This document shows, one piece after another, positions 36,635 through 46,506 of a DNA stretch of 64,000 nt. Under the pieces are notes generated by a model. The model saw only the letters and a list, made by a program, of their open reading frames with translations. It was not told where the DNA came from and did no database searches. The position numbers and the translations under genes were made by a program. This DNA is from Rhodobacteraceae bacterium IMCC1335 (GTDB lineage Bacteria; Pseudomonadota; Alphaproteobacteria; Rhodobacterales; Rhodobacteraceae), in the NCBI GenBank assembly GCA_039640495.1, contig CP046864.1, positions 62,001 through 126,000 of the forward strand. The letters run 5' to 3'. Each line of letters opens with the position of its first letter. Within the stretch, counting starts at the first letter, position 1.

Positions 36635-37117
36635 TTATGGATCCTTTTTAGGGGAAAGCTCTTCGTAAACGCCTTCGATCGTGGTGTCTGACGCATGGCC
36701 TTCGCCATTTTGAGAGCTGCGGTTCGCGTCCATAGTGTTTGCATAGGTGAATGAAAACCCATTTTGCGAATTTAGGATGCGTTGTTTAACGCGCTCAAAC
36801 AGCCAAATGCGGATATTTGGTACCAAAAGTGAAAAGCCAAATGCGTCGGTGAAGAAGCCCGGCGTTAACAGCAAAGCACCCGCCAAAAGAATCATAACGC
36901 CATGCGCCAAAGGCGCGATTGGGTTTTCGAGAGTTTCAACGTTGTTTTTGAGCTGTGATAAAGCGCTGAGACCTTGTTTGCGCACCAAATAAGTGCCCAG
37001 AAATGCAGTTGCAATCACAATACCCAATGTTGACAGTAAGCCGATCTCACCGCCGATCTGTATGAACAGGGCAATTTCAATAATGGGTACGGTTACGAAA
37101 AGGACGAATAGCCACAT
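36635..37117 (-). CDS. fxsA: FxsA-family membrane protein
   Basis: This 160-residue protein has the FxsA pattern: hydrophobic segments at about 1-19, 25-43 and 70-95, a LVRKQG loop and the LLLTPGFFTDAFGF motif. FxsA of E. coli affects phage exclusion by F plasmid when overproduced; its normal role is unclear. It faces away from the Tim44-type gene. Confidence 0.88.
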   Translation of the reverse strand: MWLFVLFVTVPIIEIALFIQIGGEIGLLSTLGIVIATAFLGTYLVRKQGLSALSQLKNNVETLENPIAPLAHGVMILLAGALLLTPGFFTDAFGFSLLVPNIRIWLFERVKQRILNSQNGFSFTYANTMDANRSSQNGEGHASDTTIEGVYEELSPKKDP

Positions 37118-37220
37118 TACAAAGCGCTCCTAAATATCTGCCAAGTTGTGGACTTGTGAGCCCACCTCACCTAAATAAGAACTAACTTTTGTTTTTACCA
37201 CCTTTGGGAATGAGCTTCTT

Positions 37221-37874
37221 ATGAATGCGATTGCGATCGAAATCTTAGTCTTGGCTGGTATAGCCATTTTCTTAATCATGCGCTTAAAAAAAGTTTTGGG
37301 AACACGTGAAGGCTTTGAAAAGCCTAAAGCGCAATCGCCCGCCACTTTGCGCAGCCCTGATTTGAAAGTGATTGAAGGTGGTCCAGATGCAGATATTACG
37401 GATCATGTGCCCGCCGGATCCGAGCTTGCGCAAACGTTCACTTCGATAAAGGCGGTTGATTCGGGGTTTTTGGTCTCTGAATTTTTGTCAGGTTCGCGCG
37501 CTGCGTATGAAATGATTTTAATGGGGTTTGAGCGCGGCGATTTGAGTGCGGTGCGCTCGTTCTTGTCGGATGAAGTGGCCAATACGTTTGATGAAGTGAT
37601 CGCGCAACGCAGTTCACAAGGGTTGCAGATTGAAGCCGAGTTTTTGGGCATACGTGAGATGAAAATCAACGATGTTATATTCGATAAAGCAACGGATATG
37701 GCCGAAATAACCGTGTCTTTTATTTCCGAATTAATTTCGGTTGTGAAAAACAGCGATGGCGAGATTATTGAAGGTGATGAAAAGAAATCCAAACGGCAAA
37801 AGGATGTTTGGACATTCTCAAAAGATCTTACAAGCCAAGATCCGGTTTGGTTTTTGGTCGCGACAGGCGAATAA
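37221..37874 (+). CDS. Tim44/TimA-type protein
   Basis: This 217-residue protein has one N-terminal hydrophobic segment (about 5-22), a short linker, and a Tim44-like C-terminal domain (about 80-215) with GFERGDLSAVRSFLSDEV. Bacterial members are thought to act at the inner membrane in protein handling; the exact role is not established. In many Rhodobacteraceae an mltA-type gene separates this gene from smr; here only 58 nt lie between. Confidence 0.82.
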   Translation: MNAIAIEILVLAGIAIFLIMRLKKVLGTREGFEKPKAQSPATLRSPDLKVIEGGPDADITDHVPAGSELAQTFTSIKAVDSGFLVSEFLSGSRAAYEMILMGFERGDLSAVRSFLSDEVANTFDEVIAQRSSQGLQIEAEFLGIREMKINDVIFDKATDMAEITVSFISELISVVKNSDGEIIEGDEKKSKRQKDVWTFSKDLTSQDPVWFLVATGE

Positions 37875-37932
37875 ATTTTATTTTAAAAGCCTTTTATAAC
37901 TTCAAGATTGATGAGGTGGGTGAAGAGGGCGG

Positions 37933-38544
37933 ATGAAAAAGCGGCGATTAAACAAAGAAGAAGCGGCGCTTTGGGACCAAGTTGCCAAGACCATGCAGCC
38001 TCTTCGACCGCCCAAAGCGGCGAAACTATCAGAGACAAAAAAACCAAGATTGGTTTCTTCAAAACCAAAACCAACCTCCAGCTTAGGCCTATTTGATTTG
38101 AAGATTTTTGAAATCGGTTCAAAATCACAAACGGCGCTTGGCCAAAGCCTTGCGATGAGCCGCACCGGTTCAAAAGCGCCAGCATCCAAACCAATATTGC
38201 AAATGGATCAGAAGTCTTTCTTTAAAATGCGGCGGGGAAAATTAGCACCCGAGGCGCGGATCGACTTACATGGGATGACGTTGAATCAGGCCCACCCCGC
38301 CTTAACGCAATTTATTTTATCTGCACAACGCGCGGGGCGTCGGTTGGTTTTGGTGATCACGGGAAAAGGCGAGGGCGGCGGCCCGCATCCTTCTGCATCG
38401 CGCGAGCGTGGGGTTCTGCGTCGGCAAGTGCCTCAATGGCTGCATGCCCCTTCGCTCAGACACGCAATTTTGCAGGTAGATCAAGCCCATATATCGCATG
38501 GTGGCGAGGGGGCATATTATGTTTATCTTAAAAAAAGACGCTAG
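37933..38544 (+). CDS. Smr-domain protein
   Basis: This 203-residue protein has a basic N-terminal part and a C-terminal Smr domain (about 115-203) with the nuclease-associated RIDLHGMTLNQA, the VITGKGEGG loop and VLRRQVPQWL. Smr domains are linked to nicking-endonuclease or RNA-cleavage roles; the target here is unknown. GAGGGCGG precedes the ATG. Confidence 0.85.
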   Translation: MKKRRLNKEEAALWDQVAKTMQPLRPPKAAKLSETKKPRLVSSKPKPTSSLGLFDLKIFEIGSKSQTALGQSLAMSRTGSKAPASKPILQMDQKSFFKMRRGKLAPEARIDLHGMTLNQAHPALTQFILSAQRAGRRLVLVITGKGEGGGPHPSASRERGVLRRQVPQWLHAPSLRHAILQVDQAHISHGGEGAYYVYLKKRR

Positions 38545-38893
38545 TTTCATATAGGTTTTGTTACATTTGAATGGCGAGTAAAGCACTGGTTTTTCATCTT
38601 GTCATTTGACTGGTGAAAAAAAAGCCTTATCCTTTTTTAATCAACCTGACTGATTTTTGAAATCCGACTCTGCGGTTGGGTTCAAATTCATCATTGCGAA
38701 GTACGCGTTGGGTTGACTCCTGCGACTGCGCGAGCAGCCCCAAGATTATGTATTTTGGACCTGCGTCAAAATATCTAGGGGGAAATTGAAGTTAAGACGT
38801 TAATCTATCACTAAAATCTGCCGAATAAATGCAGATTAAAAATTATAAATTGGCAAAAACCAATAAGAACAGAAGACCAACTGGGAGGAATTT
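38545..38893. other. Gene-free stretch upstream of coxS, with an inverted repeat
   Basis: No open frame with support is seen in these 349 nt. AATCTGC (38815-38821) and GCAGATT (38831-38837) form a 7-bp inverted repeat with a 9-base spacer, 57 nt before coxS, that could be an operator. GGGAGGA precedes the coxS ATG. No convincing -35/-10 pair was found. Confidence 0.4.
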
Positions 38894-39376
<483 letters not shown>

Positions 39377-39427
39377 GTATAATTAGAAAAGCTGGGTGGT
39401 CATACCACCACAGGGGGAGGAATTAAC

Positions 39428-41800
39428 ATGCCAAAGGATTCAGGCATTGGTGCAAGCACCAAACGGGTCGAAGATCAGCGGTTTTTAACGGGTAAAGGCC
39501 GCTACACATCAGATATTAACCTGGTTAATCAAACGCATGCTGTGTTTTTGCGCAGCGATGTTGCGCATGGCAGGATCAAATCGATCGATACAACCGCAGC
39601 CGCAGCTATGCCAGGGGTTCTGGCGATTTTTACGGGTGAAGATTTTGCTGAAGTGGGTGGGAACCCTGCAGGATGGGCGATTACCAGCCGCGACGGCGAA
39701 CCTATGAAAGAGCCCAAGCGCCCGGTTTTGGCGCATGGCAAGGTGCGCCATGTGGGGGATGCCTATGCTGCGGTGATTGCAGAAACCGTTGAACAGGCCT
39801 GCGATGCTGCCGATGCGATTGTGGCAGAGATTGAAGAGCTTCCAGCGGTTGTGGACATGTCGGCAGCGTTGGCGGGTGGTCCCTTTGTGCATGATGAGAT
39901 CGAAACCAACCAATGTTTTGATTGGGGTTGGATAGAAGATAATCGTGCAGCAACGGATGCGGCGATCAAAAATGCGCCCCATGTCACCACGCTAGAATTG
40001 ATCAATAACCGCCTTGTGCCAAACGCGATTGAAACCCGCGCGTCAACTGCGGATTATGATCCGGGCACCGGAGAATATACGCTTTACACAACCTCGCAAA
40101 ATCCGCATTTGACCCGGCTGTTGATCAGCGCCTTTGTGATGGGCATTGCGGAAAATAAATTGCGCGTGGTTTCGCCCGATGTTGGCGGTGGTTTTGGATC
40201 AAAAATCTACCATTATGGCGAAGAAGCCCTGGTTCTTGCTGCGTCAAAGAAGCTATGCCGCCCAGTGAAATGGACAGCCACGCGCTCGGAAAGCTTTTTG
40301 ACTGATGCGCATGGCCGCGATCATGTCACCAAAATTGAGTTGGCCTGCGAAAAAGACGGAACATTTATCGCGTTTCGCACGGATACGATGGCCAATGTTG
40401 GGGCTTATCTGTCAAACTTCTCAACCGCCACGCCAACCTTTTTGCACGGCACGTTGATGGCGGGCAATTACACGGTGCCACATGTCTATGTGAACGTAAA
40501 AACTGTGTTTACAAATACGGCTCCAGTGGATGCGTATCGGGGCGCAGGCCGTCCTGAAGCTACGTTTTCACTCGAGCGGGTGATCGACAAATGCGCGCAT
40601 GAATTAGGGCTTGATGCGATGGAGATGCGTCGTAAAAACTTTATCAAACCTGAACAGTTCCCTTATGTCAGCGCCGCTGGATTGGAATATGACACGGGCA
40701 ATTACGATGCGCTGGTTGATAAGCTGAACGAGCTGGCAGATTTCAAAGGCTTTGAGGCCCGGCGCAGATTATCAGAAGCGGATGGCAAATTGCGCGGCTT
40801 AGGGATCAATACGTATATTGAAGCGTGCGGGCTTGCGCCTTCAAACCTGACTGGGGTCTTGGGCAGCCGTGTGGGTTATTATGATGCGGCGACCGTGCGG
40901 GTGAATGCAACGGGCAATCTTTCGGTGATGGTTGGCGCCCAAAGCACTGGGCAAGGCCATGAAACAGCCTTTGCGCAAGTGGTTTCGGAAATGCTGGGTA
41001 TTGATCAATCTTCGATCGATATCGTACATGGAGATACGGCGAAAATACCGTTTGGTATGGGCTCCTATGGGTCGCGCAGTATTGCGGTTTGTGGTCCAGC
41101 TGTGGTGCGCGCAACCGAGAAGATCATCAATAAAGCCACCAAAATCGCTGCGCATATGCTGGAAACAGCAGAGGCAGATATTGAATTCAAGGATGGTCAA
41201 TTCAGTGTTGCGGGAACCGATAAATCGGTTTCCTTCGGCGAAGTGGCCTTTAAAGCCTATGTCCCTCAAAATTATCCGGTTGAAGATCTCGAGCCGGGTT
41301 TGGAAGAAACTGCGTTTTATGATCCAGGGAACTTTACGTACCCAGCGGGTGCGTATGCTTGCGAGGTTGAGGTTGATCCTGAAACGGGCAAAGTGACCGT
41401 GGAAAACTTTACCGCAGTGGATGATTTTGGCAATGTGGTTAACCCGATGATCGTAACCGGTCAGGTACATGGGGGCATTGGACAAGGGATAGGCCAAGCG
41501 CTTTTGGAAAATTGCTCTTATGATGATAATGGCCAGTTGTTAAGCGCGTCTTACATGGATTATGCGATGCCGCGCGCTTCTGATCTGCCATTTTACACGG
41601 TGGATCATTCTTGCAACACGCCCTGCACTCATAATCCATTGGGGGTGAAGGGCTGCGGTGAAGCGGGGGCGATTGGATCCCCACCAACGATTGTGAATGC
41701 GGTTATCAATGCCTTGCATTCTGCTGGCCATACCCATGTAACGCATATTGATATGCCTGTCTCGCCAGCCCGTGTTTGGGCCGCGATCAACGCGCAATAG
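39428..41800 (+). CDS. coxL: Form II CO-dehydrogenase-like large subunit, molybdopterin-binding
   Basis: This 790-residue molybdopterin-cytosine-dinucleotide subunit has the active-site loop AYRGAGR at 369-375, which marks form II CoxL; form I enzymes proven to oxidise CO have AYxCSFR. The catalytic glutamate is likely Glu745 in GCGEAGAIG. GGAGGA stands before the ATG. The true substrate of form II enzymes is uncertain, so this could be CO dehydrogenase or another aldehyde/purine-type hydroxylase. No maturation genes (coxD-G) follow. Confidence 0.9.
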   Translation: MPKDSGIGASTKRVEDQRFLTGKGRYTSDINLVNQTHAVFLRSDVAHGRIKSIDTTAAAAMPGVLAIFTGEDFAEVGGNPAGWAITSRDGEPMKEPKRPVLAHGKVRHVGDAYAAVIAETVEQACDAADAIVAEIEELPAVVDMSAALAGGPFVHDEIETNQCFDWGWIEDNRAATDAAIKNAPHVTTLELINNRLVPNAIETRASTADYDPGTGEYTLYTTSQNPHLTRLLISAFVMGIAENKLRVVSPDVGGGFGSKIYHYGEEALVLAASKKLCRPVKWTATRSESFLTDAHGRDHVTKIELACEKDGTFIAFRTDTMANVGAYLSNFSTATPTFLHGTLMAGNYTVPHVYVNVKTVFTNTAPVDAYRGAGRPEATFSLERVIDKCAHELGLDAMEMRRKNFIKPEQFPYVSAAGLEYDTGNYDALVDKLNELADFKGFEARRRLSEADGKLRGLGINTYIEACGLAPSNLTGVLGSRVGYYDAATVRVNATGNLSVMVGAQSTGQGHETAFAQVVSEMLGIDQSSIDIVHGDTAKIPFGMGSYGSRSIAVCGPAVVRATEKIINKATKIAAHMLETAEADIEFKDGQFSVAGTDKSVSFGEVAFKAYVPQNYPVEDLEPGLEETAFYDPGNFTYPAGAYACEVEVDPETGKVTVENFTAVDDFGNVVNPMIVTGQVHGGIGQGIGQALLENCSYDDNGQLLSASYMDYAMPRASDLPFYTVDHSCNTPCTHNPLGVKGCGEAGAIGSPPTIVNAVINALHSAGHTHVTHIDMPVSPARVWAAINAQ

Positions 41801-41811
41801 GAGGATTAGAA

Positions 41812-42597
41812 ATGTATAATTTTGAATTTGTGAAACCATCCTCAATCTCAGAAGCCGTCAACGCTTTGGCGGATGAAGAGGCAACGCCGCTGAGCGGGGG
41901 CCAAACGCTTTTGCCAACGATGAAACAGCGATTGGCCAATCCTGAAAAGCTGGTCAGTCTGACGGGGATTGCCGAAATGCAAGGCGTAACCGAGGCTGAT
42001 GGCATGGTTCATATCGGGGCTGCAACCACGCATGCCACGGTTGCAACGAAAGCCCAGTCTTATCCCGGATTGGCAAAGCTTGCGGCGCATATCGGTGATC
42101 CTGCCGTGCGCAACCGCGGCACGATTGGCGGATCTTTGGCCAATAACGACCCTGCAGCCTGCTATCCGGCGGCGGCTTTGGCGTCAAATGCCACGATTGT
42201 CACAGATTCGCGCGAGATTGCGGCGGATGATTACTTTCAGGGTATGTTCAGTACAGCGCTGGGCGAAGGTGAAATCGTGACCGCAGTGCGCTTTCCGGTG
42301 CCGCAAGTGTCGAACTATCAAAAGTTTGAGCAACCGGCGTCTCGTTTTGCATTGGTGGGCGTTTTTGTGGCCAAATATGCCGATGGTGTGCGCGTGGCGG
42401 TAACGGGTGCGTCTGAAGATGGCGTGTTTCGTTGGAGCGAAGCTGAAGCGGCTTTGGACTCTAATTTTTCAGCTGATGCGCTGGCAAATCTCACTGTCTC
42501 TGCGCAAGACATGATTGAAGATTTGCATGGCAGCAAAGCTTATCGCGCAAATTTGGTGAAAGTGCTTACGGGTCGCGCGGTAAAAGCGGCAAATTAA
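41812..42597 (+). CDS. coxM: CO-dehydrogenase-type medium subunit, FAD protein
   Basis: This is the FAD-binding subunit of the same enzyme. The 261-residue protein has the two flavin motifs SGGQTLLP (28-35) and TIGGSLANN (104-112). AGGAGG precedes the ATG at 41812, which begins MYNFEFVKP; an upstream in-frame start at 41776 lies within coxL and is not favoured. A strong terminator follows 18 nt after the stop. Confidence 0.93.
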   Translation: MYNFEFVKPSSISEAVNALADEEATPLSGGQTLLPTMKQRLANPEKLVSLTGIAEMQGVTEADGMVHIGAATTHATVATKAQSYPGLAKLAAHIGDPAVRNRGTIGGSLANNDPAACYPAAALASNATIVTDSREIAADDYFQGMFSTALGEGEIVTAVRFPVPQVSNYQKFEQPASRFALVGVFVAKYADGVRVAVTGASEDGVFRWSEAEAALDSNFSADALANLTVSAQDMIEDLHGSKAYRANLVKVLTGRAVKAAN

Positions 42598-42615
42598 AAG
42601 CCTTTATATACTATG

Positions 42616-42645
42616 AAAAGCCCGGCCATATGGCTGGGCTTTTTT
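42616..42645 (+). terminator. Rho-independent terminator of the cox operon
   Basis: AAAAGCCCGGCC and GGCTGGGCTTTT pair over 12 positions (one G-T) around an ATAT loop, followed by a T-run. Confidence 0.9.
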
Positions 42646-42786
42646 ATTTGGAACCGCACATAAATCGACAGGTGTTTGCACTGGTGTTATTCGTTCAATC
42701 CGCTATGGGTTGCTCTTTTATCCGCCATCTTGTGCGATAGAGGTAGGAAAGATATAGAGCAGAAAATTTATATAGGAGAAGCGATC

Positions 42787-43614
42787 ATGTCCAACAGTCA
42801 GCTTGAACAAGCCATCGAAGCCGCATGGGAGGCGCGCGATACATTATCACCCGCAACAACGGGCGAAATGCGCGAGGCGATTGAAGAGACGCTGAACGCG
42901 CTTGATGGGGGCACGCTTCGCGTTGCTGAAAAGCAGGCAAGCGGCGATTGGCATGTGAATCAATGGGCTAAAAAAGCCGTTCTGCTGGGGTTTCGGATTC
43001 AAGATATGGCGATTCAAGAGGGCGGCCCCCAAGGCGGTGGCTGGTGGGATAAGGTCGATAGTAAATTCAAAGGCTGGGGTGATGACCAATGGCAAGAAGC
43101 CGGGTTTCGCGCGGTTCCAAATTGCATTGTTCGTAAATCCGCTTTTATTGCGCCAGGGGTGGTGTTGATGCCCTCTTTTGTTAATTTGGGGGCCTATGTG
43201 GATACTGGCACGATGGTAGATACATGGGCTACTGTGGGCTCTTGCGCGCAAATAGGTAAGAATGTGCATTTATCGGGCGGCGTTGGAATTGGCGGCGTGT
43301 TAGAGCCGATGCAAGCCGGCCCAACAATCATTGAAGACAATTGTTTTATCGGCGCGCGCTCAGAAGTGGTGGAAGGTTGCATTGTACGCGAAGGGTCTGT
43401 TTTGGGTATGGGGGTTTATATTGGTAAATCCACCAAAATTGTTGATCGTGAAACGGGCGAGGTGAGTTATGGTGAAGTGCCGCCCTATTCGGTTGTGGTG
43501 TCAGGGTCGATGCCGTCTAAAAATGGCGTTAGCCTGTATTGTGCGGTTATCGTGAAACGCGTTGATGCTCAAACGCGCAGCAAAACTGCAATTAACGATT
43601 TATTGCGCGACTGA
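42787..43614 (+). CDS. dapD: Tetrahydrodipicolinate N-succinyltransferase DapD
   Basis: DapD succinylates tetrahydrodipicolinate in lysine and diaminopimelate synthesis. The 275-residue protein shows left-handed beta-helix hexapeptide repeats in the middle and [23 protein letters not shown] at 42787 ([11 protein letters not shown]) with TAGGAGA upstream is preferred over a start at 42676. It is followed by its own terminator; the next pathway enzyme here, dapE, lies three genes on. Confidence 0.96.
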   Translation: MSNSQLEQAIEAAWEARDTLSPATTGEMREAIEETLNALDGGTLRVAEKQASGDWHVNQWAKKAVLLGFRIQDMAIQEGGPQGGGWWDKVDSKFKGWGDDQWQEAGFRAVPNCIVRKSAFIAPGVVLMPSFVNLGAYVDTGTMVDTWATVGSCAQIGKNVHLSGGVGIGGVLEPMQAGPTIIEDNCFIGARSEVVEGCIVREGSVLGMGVYIGKSTKIVDRETGEVSYGEVPPYSVVVSGSMPSKNGVSLYCAVIVKRVDAQTRSKTAINDLLRD

Positions 43615-43640
43615 TATTTTAAGGCATTCGAATCGCGAAT

Positions 43641-43669
43641 AAAAAGCCCGACAAATGCGCGGGCTTTTT
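43641..43669 (+). terminator. Rho-independent terminator after dapD
   Basis: AAAAAGCCCG and CGGGCTTTTT form a perfect 10-bp stem with a 9-base loop, ending in a T-run. Confidence 0.9.
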
Positions 43670-43857
43670 GATTTGCTTCGATGTATAACGTGTCTATCTT
43701 GCGCTTATTTTGGCGTTTTGAAATCTGTCATTTCGGTTTTGTAAAATGCTTGAACAATATTTATACTCTCTTCATTTTGATAAAAATAAAAAGCCCATGC
43801 GCTAGATTTGCATTTTTTTCGTCTAATCTTTAGAAGCGCTTGCAATGAGGCAGAGTG

Positions 43858-44205
43858 ATGAGCGACACGTCTAAAAAATCAAATCGTCAGAAAGTTTATA
43901 CGTTGTTGGTGCAAGTTGGCCGCAGCCCTGAGGATGATTTGCCAAAAAGCGCAACCGGCGCGGCTTTGCTCTGTTATGCCAGCGGCGTGGATGAGGCGGA
44001 AGCCGTGCGCGAAACCGTGGCGATTTTGAAACAGGCGGCGCTTTCTCCTTTAGATGTGACCGGTTATGGAACGCGCGAAGAGCGGATCGCGCAAGGGCAT
44101 GAAATTGACTCAGAAGAAGATGTCTTGATGCAACGTGCATTAGATGAAAATTCTGTCATCGTTGCGCAGATGAACGCGCTTTATGAAGAGCAGGCGGATG
44201 GATAA
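43858..44205 (+). CDS. Small acidic protein of unknown function
   Basis: I do not recognise a family in this 115-residue protein. It has no signal peptide or membrane segment. The first 35 residues are polar and basic; the rest is acidic and probably helical, with EAEAVRETVAILKQAAL and EEDVLMQRALDEN. TGAGG lies eight bases before the ATG. It is coupled to the HAD phosphatase gene (TAATG) and lies between dapD and dapE, so a link to that operon is possible but unproven. Confidence 0.7.
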   Translation: MSDTSKKSNRQKVYTLLVQVGRSPEDDLPKSATGAALLCYASGVDEAEAVRETVAILKQAALSPLDVTGYGTREERIAQGHEIDSEEDVLMQRALDENSVIVAQMNALYEEQADG

Positions 44206-44852
44206 TGACCATAGTATTTCTTGATCTTGATGGAACCTTAACCGATGCCGGGGAAGGCATTTTGAATTCGGTAGATTATGCTTTGCGCAAGCTTAGCCTG
44301 CCCGGTTTAAGCGGTGATAATCGTTGGATCGTAGGCCCGCCGCTCTGGCCAAGTTTTGCCCAGCTTGGGGTTCAAAACGAGGATCTGGACCGAGCGGTTG
44401 GGTTTTACCGCGAGCGCTATATCGAAATGGGCTGGAAAGAAAATAAACTGTACGATGGTATTTTAGACCAATTGGCAAAGTTGAAAGAGGCGGGCTATAC
44501 ATTATGCCTTGCCACGTCGAAGCCGCATAGTTATGCGCGCAAAATCACCGCTTATTTTGGTATTTCAAATTTCATGAGCTTTGAATTTGGCTCTGAACTT
44601 GATGGCAGAAATTCAGATAAACCGGCCCTTTTAGCCCATGGGTTGGCCGTTGTTGGCGCCGAGGGTGAGCGGGCGATTATGGTGGGCGACCGAGTCTATG
44701 ATATTCAGGGTGCCCAGGCCAATGGGATAAAAGCGCTGGGGGTATCTTATGGTTACGGAGGCCTTGCGGAATTGCAAGAGGCCGGCGCAGATGCAATTAT
44801 CAGTGATCCGCAAAAATTGGCAGAAACCGTTTCTGGCCTTTTGCCACTGTAA
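44205..44852 (+). CDS. HAD-family phosphatase, phosphoglycolate phosphatase-like
   Basis: This 215-residue HAD hydrolase has the catalytic motif FLDLDGTLTDAG (nucleophile Asp6), ATSKP (motif II), the lysine in NSDKPALL, and MVGDRVYDIQGA (motif IV). It resembles Gph/PGP-type phosphatases, but HAD substrates cannot be read from sequence. It is coupled to the unknown gene before it and lies 9 nt before dapE. Confidence 0.82.
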   Translation: MTIVFLDLDGTLTDAGEGILNSVDYALRKLSLPGLSGDNRWIVGPPLWPSFAQLGVQNEDLDRAVGFYRERYIEMGWKENKLYDGILDQLAKLKEAGYTLCLATSKPHSYARKITAYFGISNFMSFEFGSELDGRNSDKPALLAHGLAVVGAEGERAIMVGDRVYDIQGAQANGIKALGVSYGYGGLAELQEAGADAIISDPQKLAETVSGLLPL

Positions 44853-44861
44853 GGAAACCTA

Positions 44862-46007
44862 ATGACTGGTATTGACCCCGTTGCGCTGAGTGCAGATCTG
44901 ATCCGTTGCCCTTCGGTTACGCCAGCTGAAGCTGGGGCTTTATCTTTGCTTGAAACTTTATTGGCCGGGCATGGGTTTGCCTGTACGCGGATCAAGCGTG
45001 GTGGCATCGACAATTTATTTGCCCGCTGGGGCGTTGGTAAAAATGGAAAAAGCTTCGCTTTTAACGGTCATACGGATGTTGTGCCGGTTGGCGATCTTTC
45101 GCAATGGCAAAGTGATCCGTTTGGCGGCGATATAAAAGAGGGCGTGCTTTATGGGCGCGGCGCGGTTGATATGAAATCAGGCGTGGCGGCTTTTGCCGCC
45201 GCTGCGATTGAGTTTGTAAACGAAACACCCCCTGATGGATCTGTGGTTCTGATGATCACAGGCGATGAAGAGGGCGATGCCCATCATGGAACCACGGCAA
45301 TTTTGGATTGGATGCGCGAGGCGGGCGAAAGCATAGATCATTGTCTTGTGGGTGAACCTACTAGCCCCAACCATATGGGTGAAATGATGAAAATCGGCCG
45401 CCGCGGCTCTTTAACCGCGTTTGTAACGGCAAAAGGTGTACAAGGGCATTCTGCTTATCCGCATCGCGCGAAAAACCCGTTAACCGCGCTTGTGGCGTTG
45501 TTGGACCGGTTGGCTACGCACCCGCTCGATCAGGGAACTGCGCATTTTGATGCTTCGACTTTGGCGATTACCACGATTGATACGGGCAACACTGCCACCA
45601 ATGTTATTCCTGCTACCGCCAAGGCCACGGTGAACATCCGCTTTAATGATATGCATAGCTCGCAGGATCTGATCGCTTGGTTGGAAAAACAAGCCCTGCA
45701 GCAAAGCACGAATAGCGAAGTTGAATTTGAAGTCGATGTAAAAGTTTCTGGTGAAAGTTTTCTCACCCCGCCAGGGCTTTTGTCACGGCTTATTGGTGAC
45801 GCGGCCGAAGCCGAATTGGGATGCCGCCCCGCGCTTTCTACCACGGGTGGTACATCCGATGCGCGTTTTGTGAAAGATATTTGCCCGGTAACGGAATTTG
45901 GTTTGGTGGGAAAGGGTATGCATGGTGTGGATGAATGCGTTCCAGTGGAACAAATACACCAGTTGAAAGCGATTTATCGGCGCATTCTGCAGGCCTATTT
46001 CGAATGA
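44862..46007 (+). CDS. dapE: Succinyl-diaminopimelate desuccinylase DapE
   Basis: DapE hydrolyses N-succinyl-diaminopimelate, a later step of the pathway begun by DapD. The 381-residue M20 metallopeptidase has [21 protein letters not shown] and TGDEEGDA with the expected zinc ligands, and [11 protein letters not shown] near the end. It overlaps the GNAT gene in ATGA. Confidence 0.96.
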   Translation: MTGIDPVALSADLIRCPSVTPAEAGALSLLETLLAGHGFACTRIKRGGIDNLFARWGVGKNGKSFAFNGHTDVVPVGDLSQWQSDPFGGDIKEGVLYGRGAVDMKSGVAAFAAAAIEFVNETPPDGSVVLMITGDEEGDAHHGTTAILDWMREAGESIDHCLVGEPTSPNHMGEMMKIGRRGSLTAFVTAKGVQGHSAYPHRAKNPLTALVALLDRLATHPLDQGTAHFDASTLAITTIDTGNTATNVIPATAKATVNIRFNDMHSSQDLIAWLEKQALQQSTNSEVEFEVDVKVSGESFLTPPGLLSRLIGDAAEAELGCRPALSTTGGTSDARFVKDICPVTEFGLVGKGMHGVDECVPVEQIHQLKAIYRRILQAYFE

Positions 46008-46426
46008 GCCGGTGGGTGGGGCGCAGCGATGATTTGATCCAATGTTTGGAAATTCGTCGCGCAGTTTTTATTGAAGAACAAGGCGTTTCTGTCGAAGATG
46101 AAGTGGATGGACACGATTCTAAAGCGCTGCATTTTCTTGTTAGGGATAATACGGTGCCGGTTGGGACAGCGCGGATTTTGATCTTGGATGAGATTGGAAA
46201 AATTGGCCGCGTCTGCGTGCTGGCACCTTATCGCGGTCGTGGTCATGCGAAAGCCTTGATGGGGGCATGCCTCCGTCATTTAAAGGCAGATGAGCGGGTA
46301 ACTACGGCCAAATTGGGCGCGCAGATCTCTGCTTTGGGGCTGTATGAAAGCCTTGGCTTTCAAGCTTATGGTGCTGATTATATGGATGCTGGTATCTTAC
46401 ATCGCGATATGGTCCTGACCTTATAA
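46004..46426 (+). CDS. GNAT-family N-acetyltransferase (ElaA-like)
   Basis: This 140-residue GNAT protein has [12 protein letters not shown] near the start and the acetyl-CoA loop [15 protein letters not shown] near residue 73. The arrangement resembles ElaA-type acetyltransferases; the acceptor is unknown. The ATG at 46004 is chosen for its 4-nt overlap with dapE. Confidence 0.8.
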   Translation: MSRWVGRSDDLIQCLEIRRAVFIEEQGVSVEDEVDGHDSKALHFLVRDNTVPVGTARILILDEIGKIGRVCVLAPYRGRGHAKALMGACLRHLKADERVTTAKLGAQISALGLYESLGFQAYGADYMDAGILHRDMVLTL

Positions 46427-46506
46427 ATCAGGCTTTTAACCGTGGTTTCAGCGCGGGGTTTAAAAACCGCCATGACGGCGCTTAAAAAGCGTGATAGGCG
46501 GGCCGA

